The notes: a model not told the origin generated them from the letters alone. DNA of 64,000 bases from Hirundichthys speculiger (GCA_018398805.1 JAGFBZ010002555.1:1-64000), one strand, 5' to 3'. Positions 21,263 to 33,746 are shown, counted from the stretch's first letter. Program-made: numbers and translations.

Positions 21263-22552
21263 TACTCGCTGGGGAGAGCTCTCCAGCCCAGTTTCTGGGA
21301 ATCTGCCAGGAACTTCTCCAGCTCCAACCTCCGCATCAATGAATCTGGAGTCTGCCTGGTCATGTGACCTGCAGGTTTGTGTTTTAACATCAGCAGGGAT
21401 TAAAACACAAACCTGCCTGGTCACGTGACCTGCAGGTTTGTGTTTTAACATGGCCGTCAGCAGGGATGTGCTCTGTTTTGGAGGCAGCACCTAGTGGTCA
21501 GTTGGGGAACTGCAGCAAAACATACTTCCTGGGTGGGCTTCAAAGTTTAGACTTGGTCATTGTCCTAATTTAAATTCATTTAGTTACATGAAAGAAGTAG
21601 TTCGCACACCATGAAATTAGAGCTTTCAGATCAGGACATGATGACTGGAACCCGTCTGATCCGTACATCCTGCTGAGCTGTGCATCACTGAGCCAGGTCT
21701 GGATGCCGATGAGACGGAGACAGAATTTGGAAAGTTGGGAGATTTATTTGAGCTTAATAATTCCACAGAGAGAAAAGTAGCCTACAGGTGGTTTCAAACG
21801 ACCACCGATTTATCCCGGACCGGCCGCCTCAGCAGATTCATCCCCAGAGCAAGCCGTTGAGCCAACATTTCCTCTCTGGGTCTGCAGAAAACTTTTGATG
21901 CTGTTCATGACTCTACAATCAGAGTGATTCTGCATTAAACAAAAACCTCTGCAGCTCTAAAAACATTGGAGCAAAGCCACAGTTGAGCACTGAACATGCA
22001 GGCTAACACAAGAACCGAACTTTAGTTTTCATCAAGTTATATTGTTTAATAGATGATTAAAAAGAAAAAAAAATTCCTTCTCATGTTCACTTGGCATTCA
22101 GTCTGGTCCAATTAAAAAATGTGTCCCACCTACGTGGTTAACTTCTATTCAGCTCCGTTTTAGGGGGCGGAGTCAGCCGTTCAACTTCATCTTCTGAAGG
22201 GTGTACCTCTTCTGAATCTGGTGCTGCAGCTTTGTGTTAGCCAGTTCTGGAGGTACAGCAAACAGAAGAAGCTGTGGTGGATAAAAATGATTAGGAAGCT
22301 GGATTAAAAAAAAAAAAAAAAACTATTTAAATATTCCAAACACAGTCAGAACATTGACCATGTACAATAGAAAAAGTCTGGCATCAAGAGAATACAAACA
22401 TCTTATGAAACATAACATGAATAAGGTGCATAGATCATTACATATATAACATAAACAAAATATAAGTTAAATGAATTTAAATAAAAAGAAGAAAGATTTC
22501 TCCAAATATGTCTTCAATTATGTATACACTTTTTATTATCAATTCTTTTAAT
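21263..22552. other. Intron 2 DNA with local duplicated and inverted motif
   Basis: Bases 21353-21452 contain CCTGGTCATGTGACCTGCAG, its 63-bp-spaced near copy, and the inverse AAAACACAAACCTGC between them. Bases 21477-21535 carry a fragment of a dispersed repeat (GCAGCACCTAGTGGTCAGTT) found also at 30780 and 36240. The rest is unassigned. Confidence 0.5.
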
Positions 22553-23840
22553 TAGGGCTGTCAATTTCTCAAAATAATTAATCAGATTAATCGCATGACT
22601 GTCAATAGTTAATCATGATTAATCACAAATTAATCGCATATTTTTATCTGTTCTAAATCTACCTTATACATATCTTTTTCAAGTTGTATTACTCTTATTA
22701 ATACGAGTTCTGACTAGAACCAGGAGATATGACCATATTAGTCCAGTCCTGAGGTCTCTGGCTTCCTGTCACTCAGAGAATAGACTTTAAAACAGCTCTA
22801 CTTGTGTTCAAGTCTCTTCATGGCTCCAAAGTCCATCTCTGACATGTTAGATCCATATGAACCAACCTGGACTCTGAGAACCTCAGGTAGTGGTCTCCTG
22901 CTGGTGTCCAGAGTCAGGACTAAACAAGGTGAAGCTGCATTTCAGTTTTATGCTCCTAAAATCTGGACCAGTCTTCTAGAAGATGTGAGACAGACCTGAA
23001 CTCTGACAATGTTCTGATCCAGACTGAAAACAGTTCTGTTTAGATGTGAAGATGATGACTGGAAGGATTTTATCTGCACTCTTCATTTTTAATTTAATCA
23101 ATTAATTTTTTTTATTAATTAATTTTAATTATTATTGATTGTTTTTATGCTTGTATGGAATGATTCTATTTGCCTTCTTGTGACTTTATGCATCTGTAAA
23201 GCACTTTGAATTGCCTTGTGTACAAATTGTGCTCTACAAATAAGGTTGCCTTGCCTAATATGAGAGTACACAAATGCTAGCCTTATGCAAAACAAATGCA
23301 TGTTTATTTATTGCTACAATGCCAAATCCATTATATATTTTATATATTTATATATATATATATACTCAATATTTTCTCTTATGTTCTTCATACAAAATAT
23401 TTTCGCGGTTTGCTTCAAACGGGGGGGGGGCCTCTCTGCATCAGCGCTCTGATTATCCGACAATTGATATTTCAGTAGTCGGGACTCCGGTGGTAACTAA
23501 ATTCACATCGACAGCAAACACAAACAACATTTATCTTGTGGAGTTAGCCATCAGGCAAGGTTTTGAAGCTGAACTTACCATACAAAATAGTATCTTTTGT
23601 ATCCACGGTTTGTTTACGTCTGTCTGTCTGCGGCATGGCCGTCGACGTCAGTGCATGGCTTCCTGTTTTGACAAACTACGGAGGACTACAACTACGGCGG
23701 GGCCCGAGGCTCATTAAACCTACTCTCCTCCACTATTGTACATCAAACGGCCAGGCGCGTTAATCCGCGTTAAAAAAATTAGTTGCGTTAAAATTATTTT
23801 GCGTTAATCACGCGTTAACGCGTTAACTTTGACAGCCCCA
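22553..23840 (+). mobile_element. hAT-like element family B2 type (TAGGGCTGTCAA ends)
   Basis: The ends are TAGGGCTGTCAATTTCTCAA and GTTAACTTTGACAGCCCCA, flanked by an exact 8-bp duplication CTTTTAAT (22545-22552 and 23841-23848). It is related in design to family B (TTAATCGC-rich ends). It contains a LINE 3' fragment (about 22712-23257) and a short TA repeat near 23335-23365. Confidence 0.88.
22712..23257 (+). pseudogene. LINE reverse-transcriptase C-terminus and 3' tail, nested
   Basis: The frame at 22802-22999 gives APKSISDMLDPYEPTWTLRT, then SGSGLLLVSRVRTKQGEAAF and YAPKIWTSL, a typical C-terminal stretch of fish LINE polyproteins. The 3' UTR ends GTGCTCTACAAATAAGGTTG and CCTTGCCT, the usual tail. 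It lies within a hAT-like element, so it either inserted there or was captured by it. Confidence 0.75.
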
Positions 23841-23848
23841 CTTTTAAT

Positions 23849-25036
23849 ACATTCAAAGTAGTTCTTGAAGTCGATTTCAAAAAGCGTAAAGAAAGGTCGA
23901 CCTTTGGAAAATTTAGTTTTATGTGGAATTTTGCGATGAGAATAATCAAAAATAATTAAGTGTAGCATTTTCCTGTCGCTATTATTATAATATAATAGTA
24001 TGTCCTTATGAGGAAACTGGAAAAATTTACCTTGATCTGGGCCTGTGATGTCACAGGATCACAGCAGGTGATGCTCAGAATGTAATGGCAGGGATGTGTT
24101 ACCTGAGCCTCCTCAAACGTAATGTTCCCTTTCTGGAAAAAGTGTGGAGATAAAAATGGGAGGAGCCTATTTAAATGTTCCCACTGTCGCCGCATGGCAA
24201 CGCTCCTCTCCAACACGGGTTCCCGTCTCTGACAGCACTGCAGCGTAGCGTTGCAGATGCCCTCTGCTCGGCCTAACTCCACCCCCCCACCCCCCCATCC
24301 TCATCCCATCTCCAATTTCTTTTTGTTTGTTTATTGTGCAGATGATCTCGAGCCTCAAATTGACTCGCAGGATTGATTTGGCAACACCCTCCCCTTCATC
24401 TTCACCCGCCTCCTCTCCCTCTTCCCTCCCTCAAAAGACTTTTGATTAATCCAGCCGAGGGAAGACGGCGGTTCGAACGTAAAGGACAGACAAAGAGAGG
24501 GATGGGGGGGGGGATGCCTCCATTATCCATACAGAGAGTTATGCGATGCGTGAGATAAGCGAGCCTCCTTTTATGGAGGATAAAAGAGGTTGACGGAGAA
24601 AGCCCCCTCCTTGCAAAGGGGGGGGGGGGGGGCAGATGGAGCGAGTGAGAGTGAGAGGAGAGATAAAGGGAAAACAAAGGACTGTGAGACAGAGGAAGAA
24701 GTTGGAAGTAATTGACCGTTTCTGAGGCTCTGCTACTGCTGTCAAGTCTTCTGTTCTTGTTTTCCATTTGCTCTGATAACAGCAGCGTTTGTGTTTACGT
24801 CCAGAGTTACTGGAAGTTTACCAGAGCTCAGATGCACTCGGAGAAGATTACTTAACAGTCAGTTAACGAACGATTTAGATATCGCTGATGAATGCCGATA
24901 TAAGCTGAGCAGAAGACGCCGTCGTTCTATCCAATTTGAAAGCTGTAAATTCGTGTATATCTTATTTACAAGTATTTGCTCTAATTATGAACTGGTGAAG
25001 CAGTGCTCAAGCTGCTGGGATGTTTCCTGCGTTGTC
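23849..25036. other. Intron 2 DNA, no gene
   Basis: It contains pyrimidine-rich (24385-24430), G-run (24485-24493) and long G-run (24617-24632) tracts. No coding or repeat family is recognised. Confidence 0.4.
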
Positions 25037-26049
25037 GGAGGCTGAAGCGATACACTAATCTCACGATACGATACACGATATTCGGCTCACGATACAATAT
25101 ATATCGATATTCATCTTACAATACATTTACATCATTTTCCGAAAGATTTTAAAGGGACAAAGTGATTTTGGTGACATCTTGTGAGTGTTCCAATGACTTT
25201 GTTTGAATTAACTGAACTGAAAGCATCAATTACACATTACAGCGATCCCATATTTTTCACGTTTAATGGAGACCGGCGCCCCCTCGCGTAAATCAAATTC
25301 TGCGAACTGGAGCCGGAGCCCCCCGAGCCTCAATAATGTGTTTAAAATATGTTTAAAACCCCCCAAAAAAAGTAGCAAAACAAGACAAAGGCTCAACTGT
25401 GGTCTTTCTGTTACCTTCACAGCCTCTGGTCTCTGAACCGTAGTAGAAACTGCTGGTGTTGTGCTATTTTTGCCTCGTAATTAGCGGCTAATATGCTAAC
25501 AACAAAAGAAACAGTCCAGTTTTCTCTGCATGGAACGGGCACTTTATTCTGGCACTGCAGGAACTTGTTGTTGATGCTCACTCCACTTTTCATCTAACCC
25601 CGTTTTCATTCTGCCGTCCCACGACACACACACTACATTACCATCATTACCCATAAGGCCACCTTCTTAAAGGGGCCAGGCTGGCTCACAACATTTCTTC
25701 GCTGTGAGAGAACGCGCACAACATCCTGTGATGTTTCCGCGATTTTTAAATTTTTTTTAAATTATTTTATATATTTCTGAAAAATCCGCGAATAACGGAT
25801 TCGCGTTATTCGCGAATCCGTTATTCAGATATTCGGATCCGTTATTAAAGCGCGAATTGGTGAGGGATCACTGTATATGGCTGAAAGGCAGCTTGCAAAT
25901 GCTGGACAAAATGAATAAAAGATACGTTGAGAAAAATAGTTTCATTTATTTTAACAGTGCAAATTGTTGCTTCCAACCCACGGCTGAAAAATCGATACTT
26001 GATAAAATATTGATATTTATTGCAGAATTAATAAAATCACTCAGCTCTA
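25037..26049 (+). mobile_element. Family D element split by family C
   Basis: Family D sequence (GGCTGAAGCGATACACTAAT ... CACTCAGCTCTA) is interrupted at its ACATTA|TATGGCTG site by the element at 25240-25873. The left terminus is mutated and no 8-bp duplication can be confirmed. Confidence 0.8.
25240..25873 (-). mobile_element. Family C TA-target element (634 bp), complete
   Basis: The ends are CAGCGATCCC and GGGATCACTG, flanked by TA (25238-25239 and 25874-25875). The uninterrupted family D copy at 15192 has a single TA at this spot. The CAGTGATCCCTCG-type ends resemble Tigger/pogo-like elements of the Tc1/mariner superfamily. No transposase frame is present. Related copies are at 44061 and 63594. 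Confidence 0.85.
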
Positions 26050-28201
26050 ATTCCTTGTATTTGTGCTTCCAAACTGCTCCAGCTGCAAATAACAGAATGT
26101 CTAAATAAAATTAATGTCGCCTTCTTCCTTATAGCAAAGAAAGTCCAGGCCCTGCGTTGTGTGTGCGGTTACGTGGGGTCTCCCGCCCCCCACCGCAGGG
26201 CCGTTAACCCGCCGGCTTCATGTCACGGAGGGTAAAGCGAGAGCAGCAGGGAGAGAGACTTTGTGTCTGCGGGTGTGTTTATTCCCGGCTCTATTTGTCA
26301 TCCCAGCTCTGCTTTTTGGTGACACCTTGTTCATTTGCGAAACCGACTGTTTGAGATGCAGAGATCGATCGAGCAAATAGAAGCGGGGCCAAGAATGGAG
26401 AGAGGTGGGGGGGGGGGGGGGGGGGGGGTAGAGAAGGAGCAAGGACGGGACGCCTGGCCAGGTTTCATTAGCCACATCTGCACCTTCGAGCGGCGTCGCT
26501 GTCTGCAGTGACGTTCAACGGTTTTTATCTGAAATTACAGTCACGCCTGACTACACGGAGCCTTTCATAGACGTTTTAATGGAAACAGAGCCGTTAAAGT
26601 TTCACCTCAGCCAGAAAGGAAGACGTTGAGTTGTTTTCTAGTTTCCCTGTTAATAATCTCATGTAGTTTAAAACCAAATCTTCATCAAAAACACTGCTGA
26701 CAACCTTGGTTTTCAAAAAAAAAACGTATATTATTCATTTTAATCTTGGACCGCATTGACATTGTCACACCACCTGATAACTCAGCCGCCATCAATTACG
26801 TTGGCAGACCTTTTGATTTGAAATTGATTTGTCTAATAGGATCTAATGGCTGTCAGAATGACTCATTTACATAAGAAGTCCGTCACTCTGGCCACCATTT
26901 ACGATCCGTCCAAAGAAGAGGACACTAACATGTCCCAAAGTCCTTAATGGTTCTGATCACTCAAACAGCAGTCTGAATCTACTAACAGCCCAGACTCAAA
27001 CCAAAACACCAAAACTGGTCACCAAAGAACTTCCCTGCTGAACGACACATATTTTCTATATTTTCATGCCTGCCAACGTTTCTTTAAATGAGTGTATTTC
27101 AGTGGGACATTTTGTGTGTTTGTGGTAAAGGGGTGGAGGGGTGCAGGCCGGGGTGTTTTCCAAACCCTTTCCATGTTGTTTTTAACACGTAACCTCAACT
27201 ATTCTATCCCCAAAGTATGAAGATGACCGTGGAGCTACAGATGAGGCGAGCCTCCATAAAGGTGGTCCAGGAGGATGAATCAGGGGAACCTCCTCCTTTC
27301 AGCTATTGTGTTCAATTACAGTGACGGGGTTGGCAGGATCCATTTAGTTAGGAAATTCCATACCACTTGGTGGCTACCAGTTGGACGCCGACTTCGGTGC
27401 AGTTGGGCCTCCTTCCCTGGTGAACCAGTTTAGCTGCTTTCCCGCTTTCAGTCCGAACAAAATTAGACTAATTACCTTCTGGATGCAGGTTCATATGAAG
27501 CACACAACAGTAAAAAAAAACCTCTGAAAACTGACAAGCTATTTATTTACTTCCCTCTGAAGTTTCAGTTGTCCTTCTGCTCCCCGATCAAATCTGAGTG
27601 CTTCAGGGACTCTAATCATCTTGGTAGCATTTGGTCGTCATGACATTGCGACCACAAAGGAGCTGGCAGCCAGAGGCCGTTTTGTCAGCATCGCTCAACT
27701 TACCATGTCACATCCCATTAAGCGCCGTTTTTAGAGGGCGCGCACGGCGAGGATCTGAAAATAACAAACAGCCAGTTTCTTCTCCTCTGGTCAAGTCGAA
27801 AGCTAGTTTATATGGAAAGCAATGCACATAAGAAATCCAAGGCTCCACAAGAGGGGACTCAGCAAACTGCCGTACAAAGTGCTGCTTGATGTGCGAGGAC
27901 GGACGGACTGAATTCAAAACAGGCTGAGAAGATGTCACTTTCTAGCACAGAGCAAACATGGAGCTTCTCTCTCTCTCTGGGTATTCGCAGTATTGTCTCT
28001 GTTATGTTTGAGGACCACTGGTCCATGAGGACTGGACGCCCCTCTGCTAATGCTTCTCTTTTTTTTTGCACAGTGGGTAAAAAAGTGGAACGAGAGGTAG
28101 GAGGGGACCCGGAAAGAGACGGTGTTTTTATGCCTCCGCCAGTGTTTTTAAGGTTAAAAGAGGTCTCTCTAACATAATCTCTCTCGCTCTGTGTCTTTCA
28201 G
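26050..28201. other. End of intron 2, no gene
   Basis: A pure G-run occupies 26407-26428. Bases 26900-27000 and 27200-27450 look unique. A CT tract (27966-27979) and a pyrimidine-rich acceptor region (28165-28199) precede exon 3. Confidence 0.4.
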
Positions 28202-28305
28202 TGCAGTTCAACTTGATTCCTGTGGGGCTCAGGATAGTGGCCATCCAGAGCACCAAGACAGGGCTCTACGTCGCCATGAACAGTGAGGGCTACCTCTACA
28301 CTTCG
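28202..28305 (+). CDS. fgf11: fgf11-like exon 3
   Basis: The exon is 104 bp, the standard FHF exon 3 length. It follows a strong polypyrimidine acceptor (ending CTTTCAG) and is followed by donor GTACGG. After the split Leu codon the peptide reads [15 protein letters not shown], then [32 protein letters not shown] and AMN-EGYLY are hallmark FHF motifs in the middle of the beta-trefoil. The residues before FNLIPVG are Leu-Gln, where human paralogues have Thr-His or Thr-Leu; this follows from using the acceptor at 28200-28201. A second AG at 28205-28206 would shift the frame and is unlikely to be used productively. The exon ends on a codon boundary, as in other FHF genes. Confidence 0.94.
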
Positions 28306-28597
28306 GTACGGTCAGCACATACATCCCTGTGACGCCACAAGCCTTTAAAGACATGATGCTGTTGTAATATGTGCTCCAACGGAGGTAACGGAGACGCGTT
28401 TCTGGAATCACAGGAGGTTTTTGAAGTCAGGCTGGGTGTGTGTGTGCTATTTCCTGCACCACCGCCAGTCCTGCAGCACCAGTACTGAGCAGCGTTTCTC
28501 TGCAACTGTTTTCTTTCATTTGCACATGTTTTGTTCTGATAAAGACGCCCTCGATGACAAGCATTACTGAATATGAAAACAGAAAATTAGAGATGTA
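28306..28597. other. Start of intron 3
   Basis: It begins with the donor GTACGG. No further feature is recognised before the element at about 28598. Confidence 0.5.
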
Positions 28598-29362
28598 GGG
28601 CCCGATCTTCCGCCAGATCAGCTAAAGCCGTTATTAAGGGACAGCGGGTAGCGAGAGGGGCGCAATCTTCTACCTTCCTAAACCAGCTATCCCACCTGCG
28701 CTACCCGCTACATTATCCATAGGAGTGGTTAGGGCGTTCCACCTGTTAAACCAATCTGTGAGTCAGTAGCCATTGCCTTTAAGAGCAGGTTGCGCTACCC
28801 GCTAACCGCTATGGAGCGTCTTTTCATCCAGATCGGAGCAGCTTCCTCCTCTTCCTTCCTCCTCCTCCTCTACACTGATATATACATATAAATATTTCTA
28901 CACAGGCAATTCCTATCAGCTACCTGAAAGTCCCAGATAGTCGGTGTCCTCCCAGTAAGCACACTCTGGTTGTCTATGGTTTAACTGGCGAAGAAGCCGT
29001 TTAAGACGATCTCTGCTATTTTCTCAGGGGTTCAACTGAGGCCAGATCACGCTTTTAATACAAGAGTTAATTCGAGAGGTAGAGCCATTCGTGCACGTCC
29101 ACATGTGACCACATGTGTCCAGGTTGATGCCATTTGGACGCGCTCTCGTACGCGCCAACAACTGGGCAGCATGCCGAGTTTGCGGAAAGGGCAAAAGACA
29201 CGCCCATTGCCACACCTACAAAGTGAGTAAGGGAGTCGTCATAACGGGTAGCGTCTTTAGGGAGCGGAAGATTGCATTAGTGGTTAGCAGAGGTTCCTAA
29301 ACCCGCAATTTGCGGGTAGCGGCTAGTGGGTAACGGCTAGCGGGAAGTGTACAATCAGGGCC
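28598..29362 (+). mobile_element. Probable Harbinger-like MITE
   Basis: The left end GGGCCCGATCTTCCGCC and the right end GGGAAGTGTACAATCAGGGCC look like an inverted pair, with TAGCGGGT/ACCCGCTA words repeated in subterminal positions (about 28645-28710, 28790-28815 and 29300-29350). No transposase frame is present and the target duplication is unclear. The edges are approximate. Confidence 0.55.
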
Positions 29363-30699
29363 GTCGTCTCTCAGAAGTAAAGATGCTCATTAAAAGAAAA
29401 CTGTCTGTAATTTGTAAAACTATTTCAGAGTAATGTTTTTCTCAGCGCACAGTTGTGAAGGCTTCGAATGTCTCATGACCTGCAGAACAAAACATCAAAG
29501 GTTCTAGAAATCTCTGCATGAAAAAACAGGCATGACTCTGCAATGGAAATCACCTCATGGATGGAGCAACACGTCCACAAATCACTGTCATGGAGGTTAA
29601 AGGTTTCAGCCAGGGTTGTGATGTCTGCAGCGCCTCTTTCCCCGGCCGATCCAAGCCGAGGGAAACAAATATTCATCCTAGAGGAGAAAAAAGTGCAACA
29701 CTTTTTCTGTATTTTACACTGGTGCAATTTTATTGGCTTCTGATCAAGGATCTAAAAAGCTCCTGTGGCATCAGAGGTTGTGGAGCTGAAAAATGTTCAT
29801 TTGCAGTGGATTTTGTCGTTGCCAGAACCTGATCAGCCGTCCTCGCGGTTCAGCACGCCGTCGCCCCGTCACAGCGGTACGGTACCACTGCAGCCCGGGA
29901 AGCAGCTCGCAGAGAGTCCAGAGACTCGGGCAGTGCATGATCACAGTGCTCTCTATCAGGATGCGGAGAGGGAAAACCAATTTTTAGCCCCTCCTCCCCG
30001 TCTCAAAAGTGTGTGTTGCTGTAAGCGCAGCGGGGCGCTAACTTCAAAGTCCACCCAGCGCTGCCTGCATGCTCAGGCTAGCGTGTGAGATGGAAGAGGG
30101 GAGGTTTCTGTCAAGTGCAACAAACTGGTTTAGAAATAACACAACACACACAAAGACGTCTTTATCCCTGAACAGACACAAACACAGCTTCTAATTTTGC
30201 CATCCTCAAACTACAGACCAACCCGAGGAAAGTTTAAAGCTCAGCAAAGACATTAATGTGATCAGAAGGGAAGCGTTCGATGAGAAGATGTCACCAGATG
30301 AATTTTCATATCTTGTCTTTTAACTCGGGCTTTGGCGTCGTCGTTGCGGCTGCGTTGGCTGCATTCATGCTGACTTCACATGTGCCGCCTTTGTTGTCAT
30401 GCGACACAAGCCTGATATGAGCTCCGTCTCAGCAGAAAGCAAGACAACGGAGAGAGGAAGAGGCAGGTAGACCAGATTTCCATTTTAGTATTACTCCATA
30501 ACACCTCCAAATCTCCCTCCTTCCTTTATATAAATGTTTGCCATCACGGTTGTGGTTTGTAAAAGTGCTGAATTTTGTACAACGACGACAACCAACAACG
30601 ACGTCTAGGATCAAGATTGACACATAACAAGATATTGCCATAAACTGAACGTCAAAGTCACCACATAGTAAAATAAAAGCTTATGTCAGGAGTGGAATT
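29363..30699. other. Intron 3 DNA, no gene
   Basis: Overlapping open frames at 29557-30088 have no known motif. No repeat is recognised. Confidence 0.3.
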
Positions 30700-31445
30700 G
30701 TAGGAGGAGACAAAAATGTATCCAAATGACCAGACTAAGAGGCAACTATCCCATCCAGGCTGAAGCCAAACCGGTAGGAACAGAAATTGCAGTTCCTCGA
30801 CTGGCCACTAGGTGTCAGCTCCAAAACAGAACAAATCCCCATTGACTCCCATGTTAAAATGGTCAACTTTGCAGCAGAATTAAACTCATTTGCAGCCTGG
30901 TATAAAAAAAACCTCTATAGTTAGATTTGACTTTCATGACGAGGGAGGTGAATTTTTTTTGTACCATGTGAGATAAAATTATATGATTCTCCAGCCGGCT
31001 GGACTCTGTCACAAAAGGCAGGAGCATTACCGAGCTGCCGACTGGCCAGAAGTATGCTGGGAGCTGCCATCAATCATCTCAGCCAGCCCCTCCGTATTGA
31101 ACTCCTCTATGGAGCCCCACGACTGGCCAACGGACCTCCAGCGGGACACTCGTCGCGCTGTGCTCAGCCACGCCAAAGGTCCAGCAGCACTTGTGTCATA
31201 TCCGGATGATGTTCTAGTAGCGATGCTTGAAATGAGGATATCTGGAAAAATGACAAAAACAATTACTATAAAGTAGCATGAATTATCACCCTGAGTTAGC
31301 AGAGGCTAAACCAGCCAAGCTAAGAAAGCTAACTAGCGGGTGTGTTCCCCCTGTTTACGAGATGCCACCTGGAGTGAAGAGTCTTCAAAAACGGGGGTCA
31401 TGTGACCGGATCGAGCGTCCAGTTATATATACAGTCTATGGACCA
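30700..31445 (+). repeat. Dispersed repeat family N, long copy
   Basis: It contains the motif GCAGTTCCTCGACTGGCCAC, then TAGGTGTC, and ATCCCCATTGACTCCCATGT, both found in reverse at 36145-36285 and partly at 21477-21535. It ends near TATATATACAGTCTATGG. The class is unknown. The frame at 30983-31276 (97 aa) lies inside and has no recognised domain. Confidence 0.6.
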
Positions 31446-31814
31446 GACACAGGTGGAGACAATTAAGGCAGAGCAGACCATCACAGGTAGTGGCACGTCA
31501 GAGGAAAAATTTCAATATAAAACAGGAAATAAAACTGAACACAGAACAAGTGACTAAAAGCAAAAGAGCACCAGTGAAATGAGACTGAAACTTCACAAGG
31601 GAATAGAGCAAGACTCCGTTAACGTGTACCGCATCATGGAACAAAACATCGCTGATGATCTAAGTCCAAGTGACTGCAGTGACCTTGAAGCCGCCTGTTT
31701 GCAGCGAACAAGGGGAAACATTATAGAAAGAAAGCCTTTAACGTCAATGCTTTGCAATGTGGATCAATGTAGCTAATGCACATTCTGTCATTGAATCATA
31801 AAGCTTTACAAATC

Positions 31815-32486
31815 TTTTTTCAGTACTTATTCCCCATCTGGGGGAATAAGTATCCTATGGGATCCCCCTCTCCCAAGAGCAGGATCCCATGGGGAACTCC
31901 GAGAGACCCCAGGTTCATTTCCCAGACGAGTCCTCATCTTGTCACTACCTGGCCGGGAAGCCATGACGAAAAGGGAAACACACGGGTTTTAGGCCATTAA
32001 TAAACGTTGTACGTTTTTCTTTAGCAGAGTTGTTTTAATGTGGCCCATCTGACCCAGAGACGTCCCCTGATATGGCCCAGAACACAGTCTAGCATGACTT
32101 TTCTGTGTCCTGGTAGAGCCCATCTCATCTTCTAGAGGTTTTATCTTGCTTCGCAGCCTCTTTTTTCAGTACTTATTCCCCATCTGGGGGAATAAGTATC
32201 CTATGGGATCCCCTTTTCCCAAGAGCAGGATCCCATGGGGAACTGCGAGAGACCCCAGGTTCATTTCCCAGACGAGTCCTCATCTTGTCACTACCTGGCC
32301 CAGAAGGCTATGACGAAAAGGAAACACGCGGGTTGTAGGCCGTTAATGGACGTTGAATGTTTTTCTTTAGCAGAGTTGTTTTAATGTGGCCCCTCTGATC
32401 AGGGGACGTCCTCTGATATGGCCCAGAACACAGTCTAGCATGACTTTTCTGGGTCTTCTAGGGGTTTTATCTTGCTTCGCAGCCTT
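31815..32486 (+). repeat. 346-bp tandem duplication with hairpin
   Basis: Unit 1 spans 31815-32160 and unit 2 spans 32161 to about 32486. They are nearly identical apart from a deletion of about 24 bp in unit 2. Both units start TTTTTTCAGTACTTATTCCC and contain the perfect inverted repeat CTTATTCCCC-ATC-TGGGGGAATAAG. The nature of the unit is unknown. Confidence 0.88.
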
Positions 32487-33142
32487 GTGTTCTAGTTTTT
32501 CATCTTTGGATTTTTATGTTTGACATTTTCAGCTTTATTTTCTGCTCCATTATTTTTTTTTAATATGCATTCGGGCCGTTTAATACAGACTAATTGACAC
32601 CCTAGACAGTAGCAATCCTGCATGCGCGCTCACACATGTGCATTGGCGTTACTTACTCAGATATTCTCCTGACAAAAAGGAAGTTCCCCTATTTTCAAAG
32701 AGGGAAATAACCACAGGCAAAGAAGAAGTGTTTGAGAAAATCCCTGTGAGAGGAGAACAGAGGGAGGGCAGAGGAGAGGAGGAGGATTTCTTACCCCTTT
32801 CACCTTAAACCGGCTGCTCTGTTGTTTCTTTGCAAATTGGAGCGGCAAAGAGAAGAGATCAAAAAGGAAATGAAGGGCAGAAATAGAGGAGGAACATCCC
32901 TCTTATGTTTTTTTTAAGGCTGTGCGAGTCGTGCTTGAGAGGGAAAAAAAAGAAAGAAAAAAAATGTTGCTCTTGTTATTTCTAACCTTCTCTCTGAGCT
33001 GATCAGACACAACACCCAAATGTATTTATGGCGATCTCTGGAGATTTCCACCAACTATCTCTCTCTTTCTCTACTTTCCTCTCTACTTCCAACTTTCCAA
33101 TAGTTTTTCAGCCACCCTACTTCTGAATATAAAACTTTTGGT
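32487..33142. other. Intron 3 DNA, no gene
   Basis: It includes short A-rich and CT-rich tracts (32940-32965, 33055-33085). The last eight bases (33135-33142, CTTTTGGT) are the left target duplication of the next element. Confidence 0.4.
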
Positions 33143-33571
33143 TAGGGGTGCACGATAATTATCGACCCCATAACAGGAAATTATGACATCATCCCGATAA
33201 GTTTGAAATCATGATGAACAGCCCAGATAACATATATATTTTTGTCAACACAGCAGTGCCTCGCTCCCTCTGAGTCTTAAATGACCGGCAGTGAATGTTA
33301 TGTTCAAGTGACGTCAGCATAATCAGAAAAACCATTTCTCAGTAAGGAAAGTCAAGAATACCCCCTCATGCCAGAAAACAACTCGTTAACTCGGTCATAA
33401 TTTTGGTAGTTGCTGACTTGAATTGATATTCGCAGTATTTTCCCTCATGTTACACATAAAAAATAGAAAAAAAATGATAAGGCCGAAAGAACGACTAGCA
33501 AACGAGGAGGAATTTACGTTACACCTTGAATGCAGCATTGCAGCACAGCATGCTGATAAAAACAAACAAAC

Positions 33572-33746
33572 ATGGCGGTGATTATATGGAACTTTGTTAA
33601 AGTTTCAGAAGAAGATTGTTCGCTGGTTATTTGTGACAAATGCTCGAAGCGAAGGAGGGAAAAATAGCACAAGCTTTAATACGTCAAACCCGATCAGCCA
33701 CCTGAAACATAACCATCGCTTCCATGGAGTTTTGAAATCGTGCTAA
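33572..33746 (+). pseudogene. hAT BED zinc-finger exon, frameshifted
   Basis: The first frame reads MAVIIWNFVKVSEEDCSLVI, then CDKCSKRRREK and a stop. The second half continues in the next frame as SFNTSNPISHLKHNHRFHG. Joined in concept, the order W-F, Cys-x2-Cys, TSN-ISHLK and the His pair is a BED DNA-binding finger typical of hAT transposases. A frameshift lies between about 33655 and 33675. The catalytic part of the transposase is absent from the element, so it is non-functional. Confidence 0.78.

Noticed and set aside
23274..23717. 147-aa plus-strand frame
   Set aside because: It lies inside a hAT-like element after a LINE tail, begins with a TA-repeat-derived Tyr-Ile run, and has no transposase motif.
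28207..28305. Alternative exon 3 acceptor at 28205-28206
   Set aside because: It would remove five bases and shift the frame. The 104-bp exon from 28202 matches the family length exactly.
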